Shown here: positions 52,681 through 62,183 of the stretch, one piece after another
Numbering within the stretch: the first letter of the stretch is position 1
Layout: each line of letters starts with the position of its first letter
DNA from: Chlorops oryzae
Lineage: Eukaryota > Arthropoda > Insecta > Diptera > Chloropidae
Assembly (NCBI GenBank): GCA_020466095.1
Contig: CM035808.1
Coordinates: 17,711,853 to 17,775,852 of the forward strand
DNA: 64,000 nucleotides
Direction of reading: 5' to 3'
Notes under the pieces: generated by a model
Databases searched by the model: none
The model's input: only the letters and a program-made list of their open reading frames with translations
Told to the model about the DNA's origin: nothing
Program-made: the position numbers and the translations under genes

Positions 52681-53323
52681 CTAGCTCGAGTATTTTTCCT
52701 TCAATACTTTGCGCATAATTTTCCCTGTAGGATTTTTGGGTATTTCGCTCGAGAAAATAATGCCGCCCTCGAGTTTCTTATATTCCGCAACACGTTCCGC
52801 AATGTAATCATAGATTTCTTGCTCTGTAGCTGTTTCCCCCTTTTTCAGGACGACCAGAGCTCGTGGTATTTCACCTCGATTTTGATCTGGTATTCCAAAG
52901 ACAGCAGCCTCGGTTATTTTCGGATGATCGCGCAAAATTGCCTCGAGTTCAGCGGGCGGTACTTGAAAGCCTTTAACCTTAATTAGTTCCTTCATTCGAT
53001 CGGTTATATAGAAATAGCCTTCTTCGTCATAGTAGGCAACATCTCCGGTACGGAGCCAACGTCCCGGATGAAAAGTTTCTCGATTGGCTTCGTCGTTCTT
53101 CAGATAACCCGGCATGACTTGTGGGCCACGTACGCACAACTCGCCGGTTATATTCGGTCCTTGACCTTTTAGATCACCACTTTCGAGAGATACGATTTTG
53201 CCTTCGGTACTTCCCGATAGGAAACCGGTCGATGCATAGCGTGTGTTATGAGGTGGCGTCATCAAAACGACTGGTGAGGCCTCGGTCATACCGTAACCCT
53301 GAAGGAACTGTGTTTTCGGGAAC
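52681..53323 (-). CDS. acyl-CoA synthetase exon 5 (C-terminal)
   Basis: Acceptor CTTTTAG just beyond 53323; stop TAG at 52683-52681. Encodes FPKTQFLQGYGMTEASPVV through the hinge (ITDRMKELIKVKG) and the C-terminal lid with PTGKIMRK. 214 codons including stop after one completing base. Confidence 0.95.
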
Positions 53324-56300
53324 CTAAAAGCAAATGTTCACCTTTAAATAATCGAAAGACATGGAGAATTCCCAAAGACTTACTTTTTGTTGAAGCGTTC
53401 TATGTCATTGACACCGATTGGTGCCGCACCGGTCATAACTAGACGTAAGGACGGAGCAGTTTTCTCATTAATTCTTGGATTATTGATCATGAAAAGGGCT
53501 TGAATAAAAGTGGAAAATTATAATAGCTGCTTCTAGTTGTGGAATAAATTTTATTTTTTTTTTGGGAGGGAGGTATAACTCACCTATGGGTGGAACGAAA
53601 TGTAATATGCTAGCCTTATACTCATGGAGTGCCTTCATAAAATCATCCGGCTTGAATTGTGGCAAAGTAAGCAGCTTATTTCCTTCTCCAAGTTTCGAGA
53701 GCATGACTACTGTCAGTCCATAAATATGATAGAACGGCAGAACTCCGGTCACAGTGTCCTGGATGTCTTGGCTGGTCTCAAAGGGTTTCTGGACCTGTTC
53801 GCAATTGCAAGTTATGTTATTATGGGTAAGAACCACACCTTTTGGCAAGCCAGTTGTTCCCGAAGAAAATGGCAGGAAGACCATATCGTCCGCATCGATT
53901 TCATGGACCTTAAGCTGATTAAAGTCCACATCGCTGGTCCGCGTCAGATCGAAGAAATCAATTGCACCTTCGGGTAATTTATCCGATGAACGCATCCGTA
54001 TACAACTGATGGGAATATCGCGATTGGCCTTCGAACAGGCTTTTTTGATAACACTGTAATTGTGTGTCGTGCAAACCATGAATTTTGCGTTACTGTAACT
54101 TAACTGACGAGCGATTTCATCTGAAAGGAGGCAGAATTAATTTCAATTGCGAGTTAAATAAAAAAAAATATATTAGGATAGTTCTAATAACAAACTTATG
54201 CCTCATCGAAACATTTCTAATTTGATTGATCTACTGATTGATTGGACAGTAATTTCCAATAATAATGAATTTTAAAGGCGAGAATTTCTTTTTTGCTATC
54301 CTTCTTATCTCTTATTGTTGGCTTGTACTTTTTATAGCATAAGTAACAGAAAATATTTCTTAGTGTTATTTGGCCAAGGTTCCTAAATTATGTGTTATAG
54401 AGCGGATTTATTGGTCGGCAAGTTTGTTTCAATTAAACGCCTAAAAGTATACATTGGAATTTTTCGAAGATCACATTTTGTAAGGGTACGATCAATAAGT
54501 GAATATATAAACAATTGTTTTGTGCTACTAAAAGGTCTTTAGTGTACTGGTGAATATGTAGCTATAATAAACAGACGAAGCACCCTGAGAGAGGAATATG
54601 AATATTTTAATTCTTAAAACCCCTGAAAAATTGACTTTGTCTGTCACTTTAGGGCATTTCAGATGTGAAAAAAAGTTTTGAATTTTAAAGGCATTATTTA
54701 AAATTGTCCCTTCTGAGAAAAGTTTCGGCTGGGCTAGAATGCACATTTTGCTTAATGTAGAGTCTGTCACATATGAATTTGCCCACAGTATGTATATACA
54801 CTCATAGCAACTCATACGCTCATAATCTTCAATCTAGTTTAAGCTTTTTGAAGGCTTAAAATTTCAAATGCAAGTCTTCAGAAGAATTTAAGCCCGGCTT
54901 ATAAATTTTATACGAACATTTTTGAAAAAATTCAAATAAGTATAGCAATTGTATTTGATTGAGTTAAACTGGCATGAAATGTTACTAAAATGACAGAGAA
55001 TGATTTTTAATGACAAAAATATATATAAAAACAAGTATGGGTGTTATAGTCAGGCGAGCCTGACAATAGAATACCCGACTCAGACACACATGTTCAAATA
55101 ATTTTTAATATCAGGAGTTGTTCCAATTTTTGTTTAATTATAATCGGAGGCTTAAATATACGCTCTAATCCTAAGTTTCAGTAAAATATTTCGAAAAAGT
55201 CCGATTTTGAGGCAGTTTTGAGATTTTTGTGGCAGACCCTAGTACTGGAGGTACCCTTAATAATGGACCGATCAAGGAAATTTTTTTAAAGGATGTTTAA
55301 GGCTACAAAGGAAGCATAAGTGCCAAATTTCGTTCAAGTCCCATTTGAATTTCGGGTGTAGGAGACAATTTTCGAAAACCGCCCTTCTGCCACGCCCAAT
55401 TTTCCAATTTTCGGAAATAATATTACTGGCCTTTAAATATGATCAAATATCAAATTTCATCAAAATATCTTGAAAAACTTCGATTTTAGAACAGTTTTTG
55501 TGATTTTCGTATCAGACCCTAGTACTGGAGGTACCCCTAAAAATGGTCCCATGGGGTCCATTCTCGAACTTGTTCTTACTCATGTCACCGTGAGCACGCA
55601 TACCAAATTTTGTCAAGAAGCTCAACTCCTTCGATAAGATAACTGTATACAGACAGACGGACAGACGGACAGACAGAAAGACAGACAGACAGACAGACAG
55701 ACGGACGGACAGACATGTCTAAATAGAATCTCCTGGTGACGCTGATCATTTCTTTATACATTTTGTATTGTCTATCTGGACTGGTTCTGGGTGTTACACA
55801 CAACCACACAAACGCAATATCCCAAGTAGCAAAATAGGTCGAAAATTGGTAAATTCTTACCTATATTAGGTCAGAATATTTACTTGACCTAACCAAAATA
55901 GGTCGAAATTACGTCGATTCGACGTCGAGTCGACGTAAGTGGGGAATAGATTGGAAGTCGATTGGCGGTAATAATAGGTCATAATAGGGCATTTCGACTT
56001 CAAAGTCAGGGCGAAAAGAAGTCCGTTTACCTAATATTAGTCGAAAAGAAGTCGCAATGACCAATTTTCGACCTAATTGGACTTATGAGTAAAACGAAAG
56101 AGAACGTAAAAGGAAACGAAAAAAGTGAGAGAGAGAGTAACAGAGAAAGATATAAATACATAATATCTTACTCAGTCATTCGTATTACTCGAAAGCAGAA
56201 ATGAACGAGAGATTTTCTTCTTCGTGTGTCTTAAGAAATAAATAATAAATAAAATATGGACTTCATTAAAAATTATTTTGCGCTTAATGAGTCCCAAAAA

Positions 56301-58934
56301 CATATGACCGCTGAGATTTTTCGTGAAAGTGTTCCTTCTACTTCTTCATTTTTAAGGGGCTTTCTCATTGATGGAAATTAAATAAATATTGCTTGAAAAA
56401 AATTGTTTTTCTTAAAGAAAAAACATATGCAGAAGAATAATTCTCAATTTGCCATTCGAAAAACATGGCGGAGCTCGACCTATTTTGACCTATTAAGACT
56501 TTAAAGTCAAACCGACTATGAAGTCCAAAAATCAAGTCCGCTCGACTTTGAAGTCGAAGCATGCAACAAAATAAGTCAACTTTTGACCCTATTTCGCCCT
56601 ATAAGTCAAACGGACTTTAAAGTCGAATTTTAGTCAAAAAATTGGTCTGTTTGCCTTGAAAAATTACCTAATTTGGAATTCAAAGTTAAGTCAATTTTAA
56701 GTCACTCAATAGGGAATTTTTTACCTATTTTCGACCAAAAATCGACTTGGAAGTCGAAGCGACTTTGAAGTCATGAAATAGGTAGAAGGACCTTCGAAAC
56801 GGACTTTTAAGTTAGGTCATATTTAAGGCCGGAAAATAGGTCAGAAATAGGGTATTTTCAATCCAAATAGGTCGATTCGACTTGCTGCTGGTCGAATCGC
56901 TCTATTTTGCTGCTTGGGATACCTTCGACACAGAGTGTGTCGGATATAATTATTAAACTCTTTAGGCGTCACGGCATATTTTGAAATAATGCAAGTTTTC
57001 AAATACTATTTTCAACGCTAAACGCTAATCGAAAAAGTTAAAAAAGTTAAAAAAAAGGTTACAATTACCATGGTAAGATTCATCTAAAGGTAAATAATAA
57101 GTTGCACCATAAAATAGAAATGCCATACAGTTAACTACGGATAAATGTAACACGAATAAATGCAAAAACCTCATAAGTGCAACGTGCTTTGAAAACTTTT
57201 TTATGCGTTCTCATGAAAATATGCACGGATTAATGCAAAGATCGCACAAGAATTCGAGCAAAAAACTTTATGCATTTATCCGTACTCTACTGTATTGCGA
57301 TTAGTTTGTATTGGCAGGAAATATTAAAAAATGCCGTTACTAATCAACTTAGCTACAGTCATGAAAACTTGATGAGAATTTAAAAAAAATTCTCGTATGG
57401 AACAAAAAAGAAATATTAAACCTCTTTTAGCTACAGGCGCCACTGGGAAGTGAAGAGTTAAGACTAGGAATAAAAGCCGAACTGAAGCAACTTTATATGC
57501 TCTCAGATATTCGATGCGAAACTCCGGGAAAAATTGTGGTTGATTTTATTCTTTTTTTAATTTAATTTTGTTTACAAACAAAGGAAGATATTTCTTTCAC
57601 AAGAATCGATTCGAAGAACCTTGCTTGGACGACAGGCCAATGAACTTCATATCTAATTGAATTTTATATGACTGCATAAAGTTGCGTTTTTAATTAGACA
57701 TGAATTGAAAAATCACAAAATGCGATTTAAATATTTCCACTCCTTATCGAAAATTAATAAAAAAAATTGAATTAAGGTAATAGCAAAGTACATTTTAAGC
57801 AAACAATTTCGGTTTTTTTTTTATAATTGCTTGCGCCAATTGCTTATCTTCCCAATGAGGTTAACATACCCATTTGAAAATCTCATTTTGCTCTCTTTAA
57901 TAATTGTCAGATAAGAAAGATTTTGTTAAATCATTATTTCCTTTTTTTTGGGCTTTGATTTCGGATTCAAAAAAATTTTTTTTCTCATTCATTTCTTTGA
58001 GATAAAATTTTATTGGTTTTTTAAAAATAATTGCAAGAAATTTCCGTACGAGAAATTGTTTGAAATTTTTACTGAAATCTATTCGAAACATTTTGATTAG
58101 ATATTCGGAAAAAAATAAACAAAAATTATTTCCTTCAAATAACTGGACCAGACTTTATATGATCTAATCAGTTTGAACTTAGTCAACGTTATCAGAATAA
58201 AGCCTGTTTGCTATTGTTTTCGTAAAAGTTATTTCACCACGATATATTCTCGAAATGCCAAAATTTTCTTTAATAAAAATTTTTTATTTCTTGGAACGAA
58301 CATTTTAAACGGAATCGAAGAAACCGGTCTTAGATCGCCTTAATAAAACGCACTTCATTTAGACTAACCTGCAGTGTAAATTGGATTCATCGTCGTTACG
58401 GCTAGTCCCGCTTCGATAGCACCTAATAGTACACATGGGTATTCTGGAAGATTTGGAAGACAAACTCCGAGTATATCACCCTTCTCAAGTTTAAATTTCG
58501 TTTGAAGTCGCACTGCCAAAGCAGCACTTGCGTCTCTCAATTCGGCGAAGGTGTATTGACGACCGGTCACAACGCATACCTGAAAGAGGGATTCATTTTT
58601 AATTTAAATTTGTGAAGAATTTTGGATTCAAATTTTTCGTAGTTTTCTCAGTGATTCCCAACTGGTCTCTAACTACTCCCTGATTAGTTACATATGTTCC
58701 AGTTCAAATTCCATTTCCGTACAATTTTACATCGAACCTCCATTTTAAAGTACCTAACTACTCTCATATTTATACTCTGAAAATATTCCTCTTTTGGTCG
58801 ATTGAAGGAAAAATTTGCCATTTGTTCCGATTTAGGGAAGAGTATATTAAAATCCACACCTCATAATATCTTTTCATTTATTCCAATACATCAGTCGATT
58901 GTCATAGATAAAAAATTTTTTATAATTATGACTT

Positions 58935-59002
<68 letters not shown>

Positions 59003-62000
59003 GATAAACCTAAATACCCTGTAGAAATTTGGAGTACTCCAGGGTATGGTCTAAGAGTAATCGTAAATGCCCCAATACTACTCGCCATTAATTTCCTCCA
59101 CAATGCATTCAACTGACGATTTTAACATTGTGCTGTCATTGAAAAATCTCTACTCGCGTTCGAAGTAGTGTAGAAGTAGAGATTTTGGGGCCAGTCAAGT
59201 ACATTTGATATCTTACGTTACTAGCAAAGACAACGGCTTGGGCTGAAGCAGCGCATGGGTAGAGCATTCGCCGCACGCCCCGGAAGACCGGGGTTCGATT
59301 CTCGCAAAAGCGATTTTTTATAATTTTTTTTTTTTTTGGATAGTTATTCAAAATTAAATATTAAGCAGAATAAAATGCAAATAAAAAATAAAAAAGGTTT
59401 CTAAATTCATAGAAATATTTGAACAAGTTCTGAGACGTCAATGCACCAATGGCGAAGTCAGACAAGCCATGTGTATTTTATTTTAAATTTTTTCTATTTT
59501 TGAGTTTTACCATCCTTCCAAATTTTTTTCGCCTACGACGGGGATCGAGATCAAACTCGTGCCCTTCAGATTTCTAAGCCAACACTCTTCCATCACACTA
59601 TCGAGTTATCTGACTTAAGGTTTGCTACGCTGTTACAATAACGTTGAAGCAAAATTGAACTGTAGGCGTCTTGTTTACCGTGCCACTAGTTAGTCTCTAC
59701 TCTCGGTATCTATACTCGTGCACTGGTTTTTTTTTCTGTACTCGAGGACTACTCGCTAGAGCCCCAATTTACCCCAACCTCCTACAGCGTAGGTGTACCG
59801 CCTTTCGGATTACCTCGTCATAACTGCTGGCAGTAGTCCCATGTATTTAGAGATTCTGTTTCTATTGTCTCATCAACTCTAGACAATTTTTCGCAAGTCA
59901 TTTAAACTAAATGCATACATCTAAATTATATTATTATCAGCTCGCTAATGTCACGTCTTCTAAAATAAATTTTATTCTATATAAGTAGGAGGGTTCTTTC
60001 GTGCCTTAAGCCTTAATCAGTTTAAATTGATAGGAAAAGCTAGAGTTTGTGCTATCATCAAAGTAATCAATTGAAGGTATTTTATTAAACCACTCAAATG
60101 TGCATAGAAAATAAAAGCTTTAATAGCTTATCGGCTAGTTTTGAGAACATTTAACCCTGTTACGTCTAAGCACACAAATTACGAAAGCAATAGCAACTAA
60201 ATTTCTCAATCAATCAGTTTTCTCTATTATTGTTTTTATTTTATTTTTTTTTTATTATTACTATTTTGTTTTACTTCAATTTGATTACACCTCTTGAATT
60301 TCTTTTGCCAATCGTCGTTACAAACGCAAGGTCCGAAGTTCAGCGGTGTATGGTGCAAAGTCCGCTCAACACGTTGAGCATCCGCTAAATTATTAAATCG
60401 TTTTCTCAGAAAAAATTAGAGACGCGAAAATATTTTTTTTTTGTTTTTTACATACTTTAAGGTTGTAAACATGGCAAACAGATACAAGTTTGTCAAGTTG
60501 TTTGAATAAAAGTAAATAAAAATAAAAAAAATAAATAAATAAAAAAGCACAAGGAGAGTGAGGACAGGCCTCGATTTTGGTACCAGGCGTGAAGAAATCG
60601 TACGAAGTGGAGAATTTAGGAGGATCAATTCATTTCATTTTATACAAAATCGGATATTTTCTTCATGTGCACATGTGCATGCAATGTGCATGATATGAAA
60701 CATGTACATACATATAAATGAAACAAGTATTTATGATACATGTATCTTGTGGCGGAGCAGGGGCGTAGCAGAAGAAAGAGTGCTTTCGTAGTGCTTATAG
60801 TGGCCACACTGGTATATTGAACAATTATGACCGAAAACTCAAAAAATCCGAAAAATTCATGATGTCTGATTTCGACGAAAATTTAATAAGTATATAAAGT
60901 AAGTGAAAAATTCTAAGAATTTTGGCGCTACATTTTTTTTTCAAAAAACGCATTACAACTAGTCCCTTTTGGACCAGTTTGGAACTAGACCAAACTAGAC
61001 TAGTTGCAATCCGTATTTTGAATTTTTTTTTTTGTGTTTTCGTCCAAAACTCTCGAAACTTCCTCTTCCCCTCCTAAATTTTTTGGGGTTAATGTCTCAC
61101 AATTGCTCAATATACTACTGTGGCCACCATAAACACTACCAAAGCACTCTTTCTCTCGCTACGCCGCTGTTGCGTAGTCGATGGCTTTCAATTGTCGCTA
61201 ATTCATTTCAATCGATAGAGTGAATTGATGAACTTTACAGTGATTAAGGTCGTGTGAAAACGTAAAATATACTTTCGATCATATCTGGGATGCTGTGACA
61301 CGCAAAACATAAATTTTTCATATTTCCCTGGCACCCATAATAGGATAAGTCCAGAGTTCAAATTCATTTTTCACAAAATATATCACCAGAAAAAAGTTTT
61401 AGATGGCAGTCGTTGCCTCCTTTATGAATTGAGATTAACATGGATATGTTTGCTCAGCAGTTCGAGGTTTTACTGTCAAGATGTTTGTGTTTACTAATCT
61501 ACATTGGAGCAAGGTAGAGTAAATAATTTAGAGGCTTTTTGCGATCTCGAATAGATGTGCTTTCGCAATTGAAAAGGGAAAACAATTTAATCAAAATAAA
61601 AGCACAACGAATTGAGTGCACACGAGTAGGCAGTAATTTCTTGGGTAAACGAAAATTAAACAAAAAAGACAAAAAAAAAAGATAATCAAAAACAAATATT
61701 CTTCATCTTGATAATGGAGAGTTGCCATAACTGAGAGTATTCCGTATATTAAAATACCCAAATGGACGCTTCTGTGTATCGAGATATCAAGTCGATATAA
61801 TAATTCTGGCCTTCAATGAAAATGGAAATGAAAATTTGTCACCAGAATGGCATTTCTGTCTATTTCGAATATAATTTGAATGAACTCACCGTTGCAACGT
61901 TATTTTCCCATTTGCTTACGTCTCGCCAAACATATTTATCGAGTGGAATGTTGAGAGGCGTGACGGGCTCATACGGGGACGTCTTGTAAAATCCCTCTGT

Positions 62001-62183
62001 CTCGTTGTAGTGAAGGTATTTGTCCGTTTGACTGACGCTGGTTTCAGCCGTCACTGAGCTTTGCTGAGGCTTATCGGTTGATATTGACTTTTTCGATGAA
62101 ATCGCCGGAGAAGTGGTCACTGCACGCAAAAACTGTTGACCAAATTGGCCTACTTGTGCGGCTAAACGAACTGGGGTGTGCAT
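52681..62183 (-). CDS. acyl-CoA synthetase, 4-coumarate-CoA-ligase-like, probably mitochondrial
   Basis: Five exons (62183-61890, 58579-58369, 54120-53584, 53498-53384, 53323-52681), all GT-AG and phase-matched, giving 599 residues. It belongs to the ANL adenylating superfamily: a carboxylic acid plus ATP gives an acyl-adenylate, then acyl-CoA. Motifs: FSSGTTGLPKG (253-263), VPPI-A and GAAPIG, YGMTE (396-400), RTGD (about 477-480), ITDRMKELIKVKG (492-504), and PKNPTGKIMRK with catalytic Lys587. The first ~35 residues (MHTPVRLAAQ...) are basic and Ser/Ala/Gln-rich with no acids, like a mitochondrial presequence; the C-terminus (KEKYSS) has no SKL peroxisomal signal, unlike luciferase-type relatives. 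The substrate cannot be read from sequence. Drosophila pudgy is a possible relative by description, not checked. Confidence 0.95.
53384..53498 (-). CDS. acyl-CoA synthetase exon 4
   Basis: Acceptor TTCAAG beyond 53498; donor GTAAGT at 53383. Encodes ALFMINNPRINEKTAPSLRL, VMTGAAPIG and NDIERFNKK. The flanking introns are only 85 and 60 bp, typical of fly genes. Confidence 0.95.
53584..54120 (-). CDS. acyl-CoA synthetase exon 3 (adenylation core)
   Basis: Acceptor TTTCAG beyond 54120; donor GTGAGT at 53583. Completes the Asp codon split from exon 2, encodes EIARQLSYSNAKFMV through the P-loop-like FSSGTTGLPKGVVLTH and LPFYHIYGL, and ends PPI plus one base. Confidence 0.95.
54835..54976 (+). repeat. 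interspersed repeat, copy 2 (TAGTTTAA...ACTGGCATG)
   Basis: Direct-orientation homologue of 18509-18652, moderately diverged. Unclassified. Confidence 0.7.
55650..55715 (-). repeat. (GTCY)n tract of the Helitron
   Basis: Plus-strand ACAG/GACGGACAG units, about 16 tetranucleotides. The (GTCY)n stretch is the hallmark internal microsatellite of mini-me/DINE-1-like elements. Confidence 0.85.
55820..56919. mobile_element. 1.1-kb TA-flanked element with AAGTCGA-type motif interior
   Basis: Inverted ends TCCCAAGTAGCAAAATAG and CTATTTTGCTGCTTGGGA (with one mismatch), each flanked by TA (55818-55819; 56920-56921). Both subterminal regions are packed with AATAGGTCGAAA, GACTTNAAAGTCGA and related motifs on both strands; the middle (about 56085-56410) is a different AT-rich sequence with AGAGAGAG. 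No transposase. It sits inside the Helitron, whose sequence resumes on both sides (GCAATA / TACCTTCGAC). Confidence 0.85.
57128..57292 (+). mobile_element. MITE, 165 bp, TA-flanked (CAGTNRNNTACGGATAAATG ends)
   Basis: Left CAGTTAACTACGGATAAATG and right CATTTATCCGTACTCTACTG, with TA on both sides (57126-57127, 57293-57294). The interior is made of AATGCA-like motifs. The ends suggest a Tc1/mariner/pogo-type source. Confidence 0.85.
58369..58579 (-). CDS. acyl-CoA synthetase exon 2
   Basis: Acceptor TTTCAG beyond 58579; donor GTTAGT at 58368. Phase 0 start VCVVTGRQYTFAELRD, then GDILGVCLPNLPEYP, AIEAGLAVTTMNPIYTA, ending one base into the next codon. Confidence 0.93.
58934..59002 (+). repeat. 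(CT)n microsatellite
   Basis: About 33 CT units with a single CTT interruption. Confidence 0.95.
59236..59335 (+). repeat. tRNA-derived SINE-like fragment, plus strand
   Basis: Contains an A-box-like AGCGCATGGGTA (59250-59261) and a good B box GGTTCGATTCT (59292-59302), followed by T runs that would stop pol III. T- and acceptor-stem pairing is poor, so this is not a working tRNA gene. Confidence 0.55.
59530..59640 (-). repeat. tRNA-derived SINE-like fragment, minus strand
   Basis: On the minus strand: GATAACTCGATAGTGTGATGG (A-box region, about 59617-59597), GTTGGCTTAGAAATCTGAAGG, then GAGTTTGATCTCGATCCC (B-box region). This is tRNA-like order but degenerate, with no clear target duplication. 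Confidence 0.5.
60758..61169 (+). mobile_element. hAT-like MITE, 412 bp, ~75-bp inverted ends
   Basis: Left CAGGGGCGTAGC, AGAAAGAGTGCTTT, GTGGCCACA, GTATATTGA; the right end carries their reverse complements, ending GCTACGCCGCTG. Eight-base flanks TGGCGGAG (60750-60757) and TTGCGTAG (61170-61177) match at six positions, consistent with an aged hAT target duplication. Lies in synthetase intron 1; non-coding. Confidence 0.85.
61890..62183 (-). CDS. acyl-CoA synthetase exon 1 with presequence
   Basis: ATG at 62183-62181; donor GTGAGT at 61889; 98 whole codons. Presequence-like MHTPVRLAAQVGQFGQQFLR, a Ser/Thr-rich linker, then YKTSPYEPVTPLNIPLDKYVW, the usual opening of 4CL-type enzymes. The reading frame would continue to 61860 without splicing, but joining to exon 2 (NNVAT/VCVVTGRQYTF) restores the family pattern. 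Confidence 0.92.

Larger units (their letters stand above)
55031..56990 (-). mobile_element. Helitron (DINE-1/mini-me-like), interrupted at 55820-56919
   Basis: On the minus strand the 3' end is a stem-loop GTCAGGCTCGCCTGAC (55064-55049), ~17 nt, then ACTTGTTTT (to 55026), matching the end at 28 kb. Upstream lie a degenerate body (ACCTCCAGTACTAGGGTCTG occurs twice: 55235-55255 and 55502-55530), a (GTCY)n microsatellite (RC of 55650-55715), and GTGTGTAACACCCAGAA, features of fly mini-me/DINE-1 elements. Beyond the inserted element it continues into a hairpin with ACACAGAGTGTGT (56927-56941). No Rep/helicase coding is seen; non-autonomous. Confidence 0.75.
54121..58368 (-). other. acyl-CoA synthetase intron 2 with nested transposons
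   Basis: 4.2-kb intron holding the 18.5-kb-type repeat (54835-54976), the Helitron with its nested element (55031-56990) and a TA-flanked MITE (57128-57292). The remainder is AT-rich with no exon-like sequence. Confidence 0.85.
58580..61889 (-). other. acyl-CoA synthetase intron 1
   Basis: 3.3-kb intron containing a (CT)n run, two tRNA-derived SINE-like pieces (59.2-59.65 kb) and a hAT-like MITE (60758-61169). Otherwise AT-rich and featureless. Confidence 0.85.

Noticed and set aside
59250..59305. Possible tRNA gene
   Set aside because: A and B boxes are present but the T and acceptor stems do not pair; better explained as a tRNA-derived repeat.
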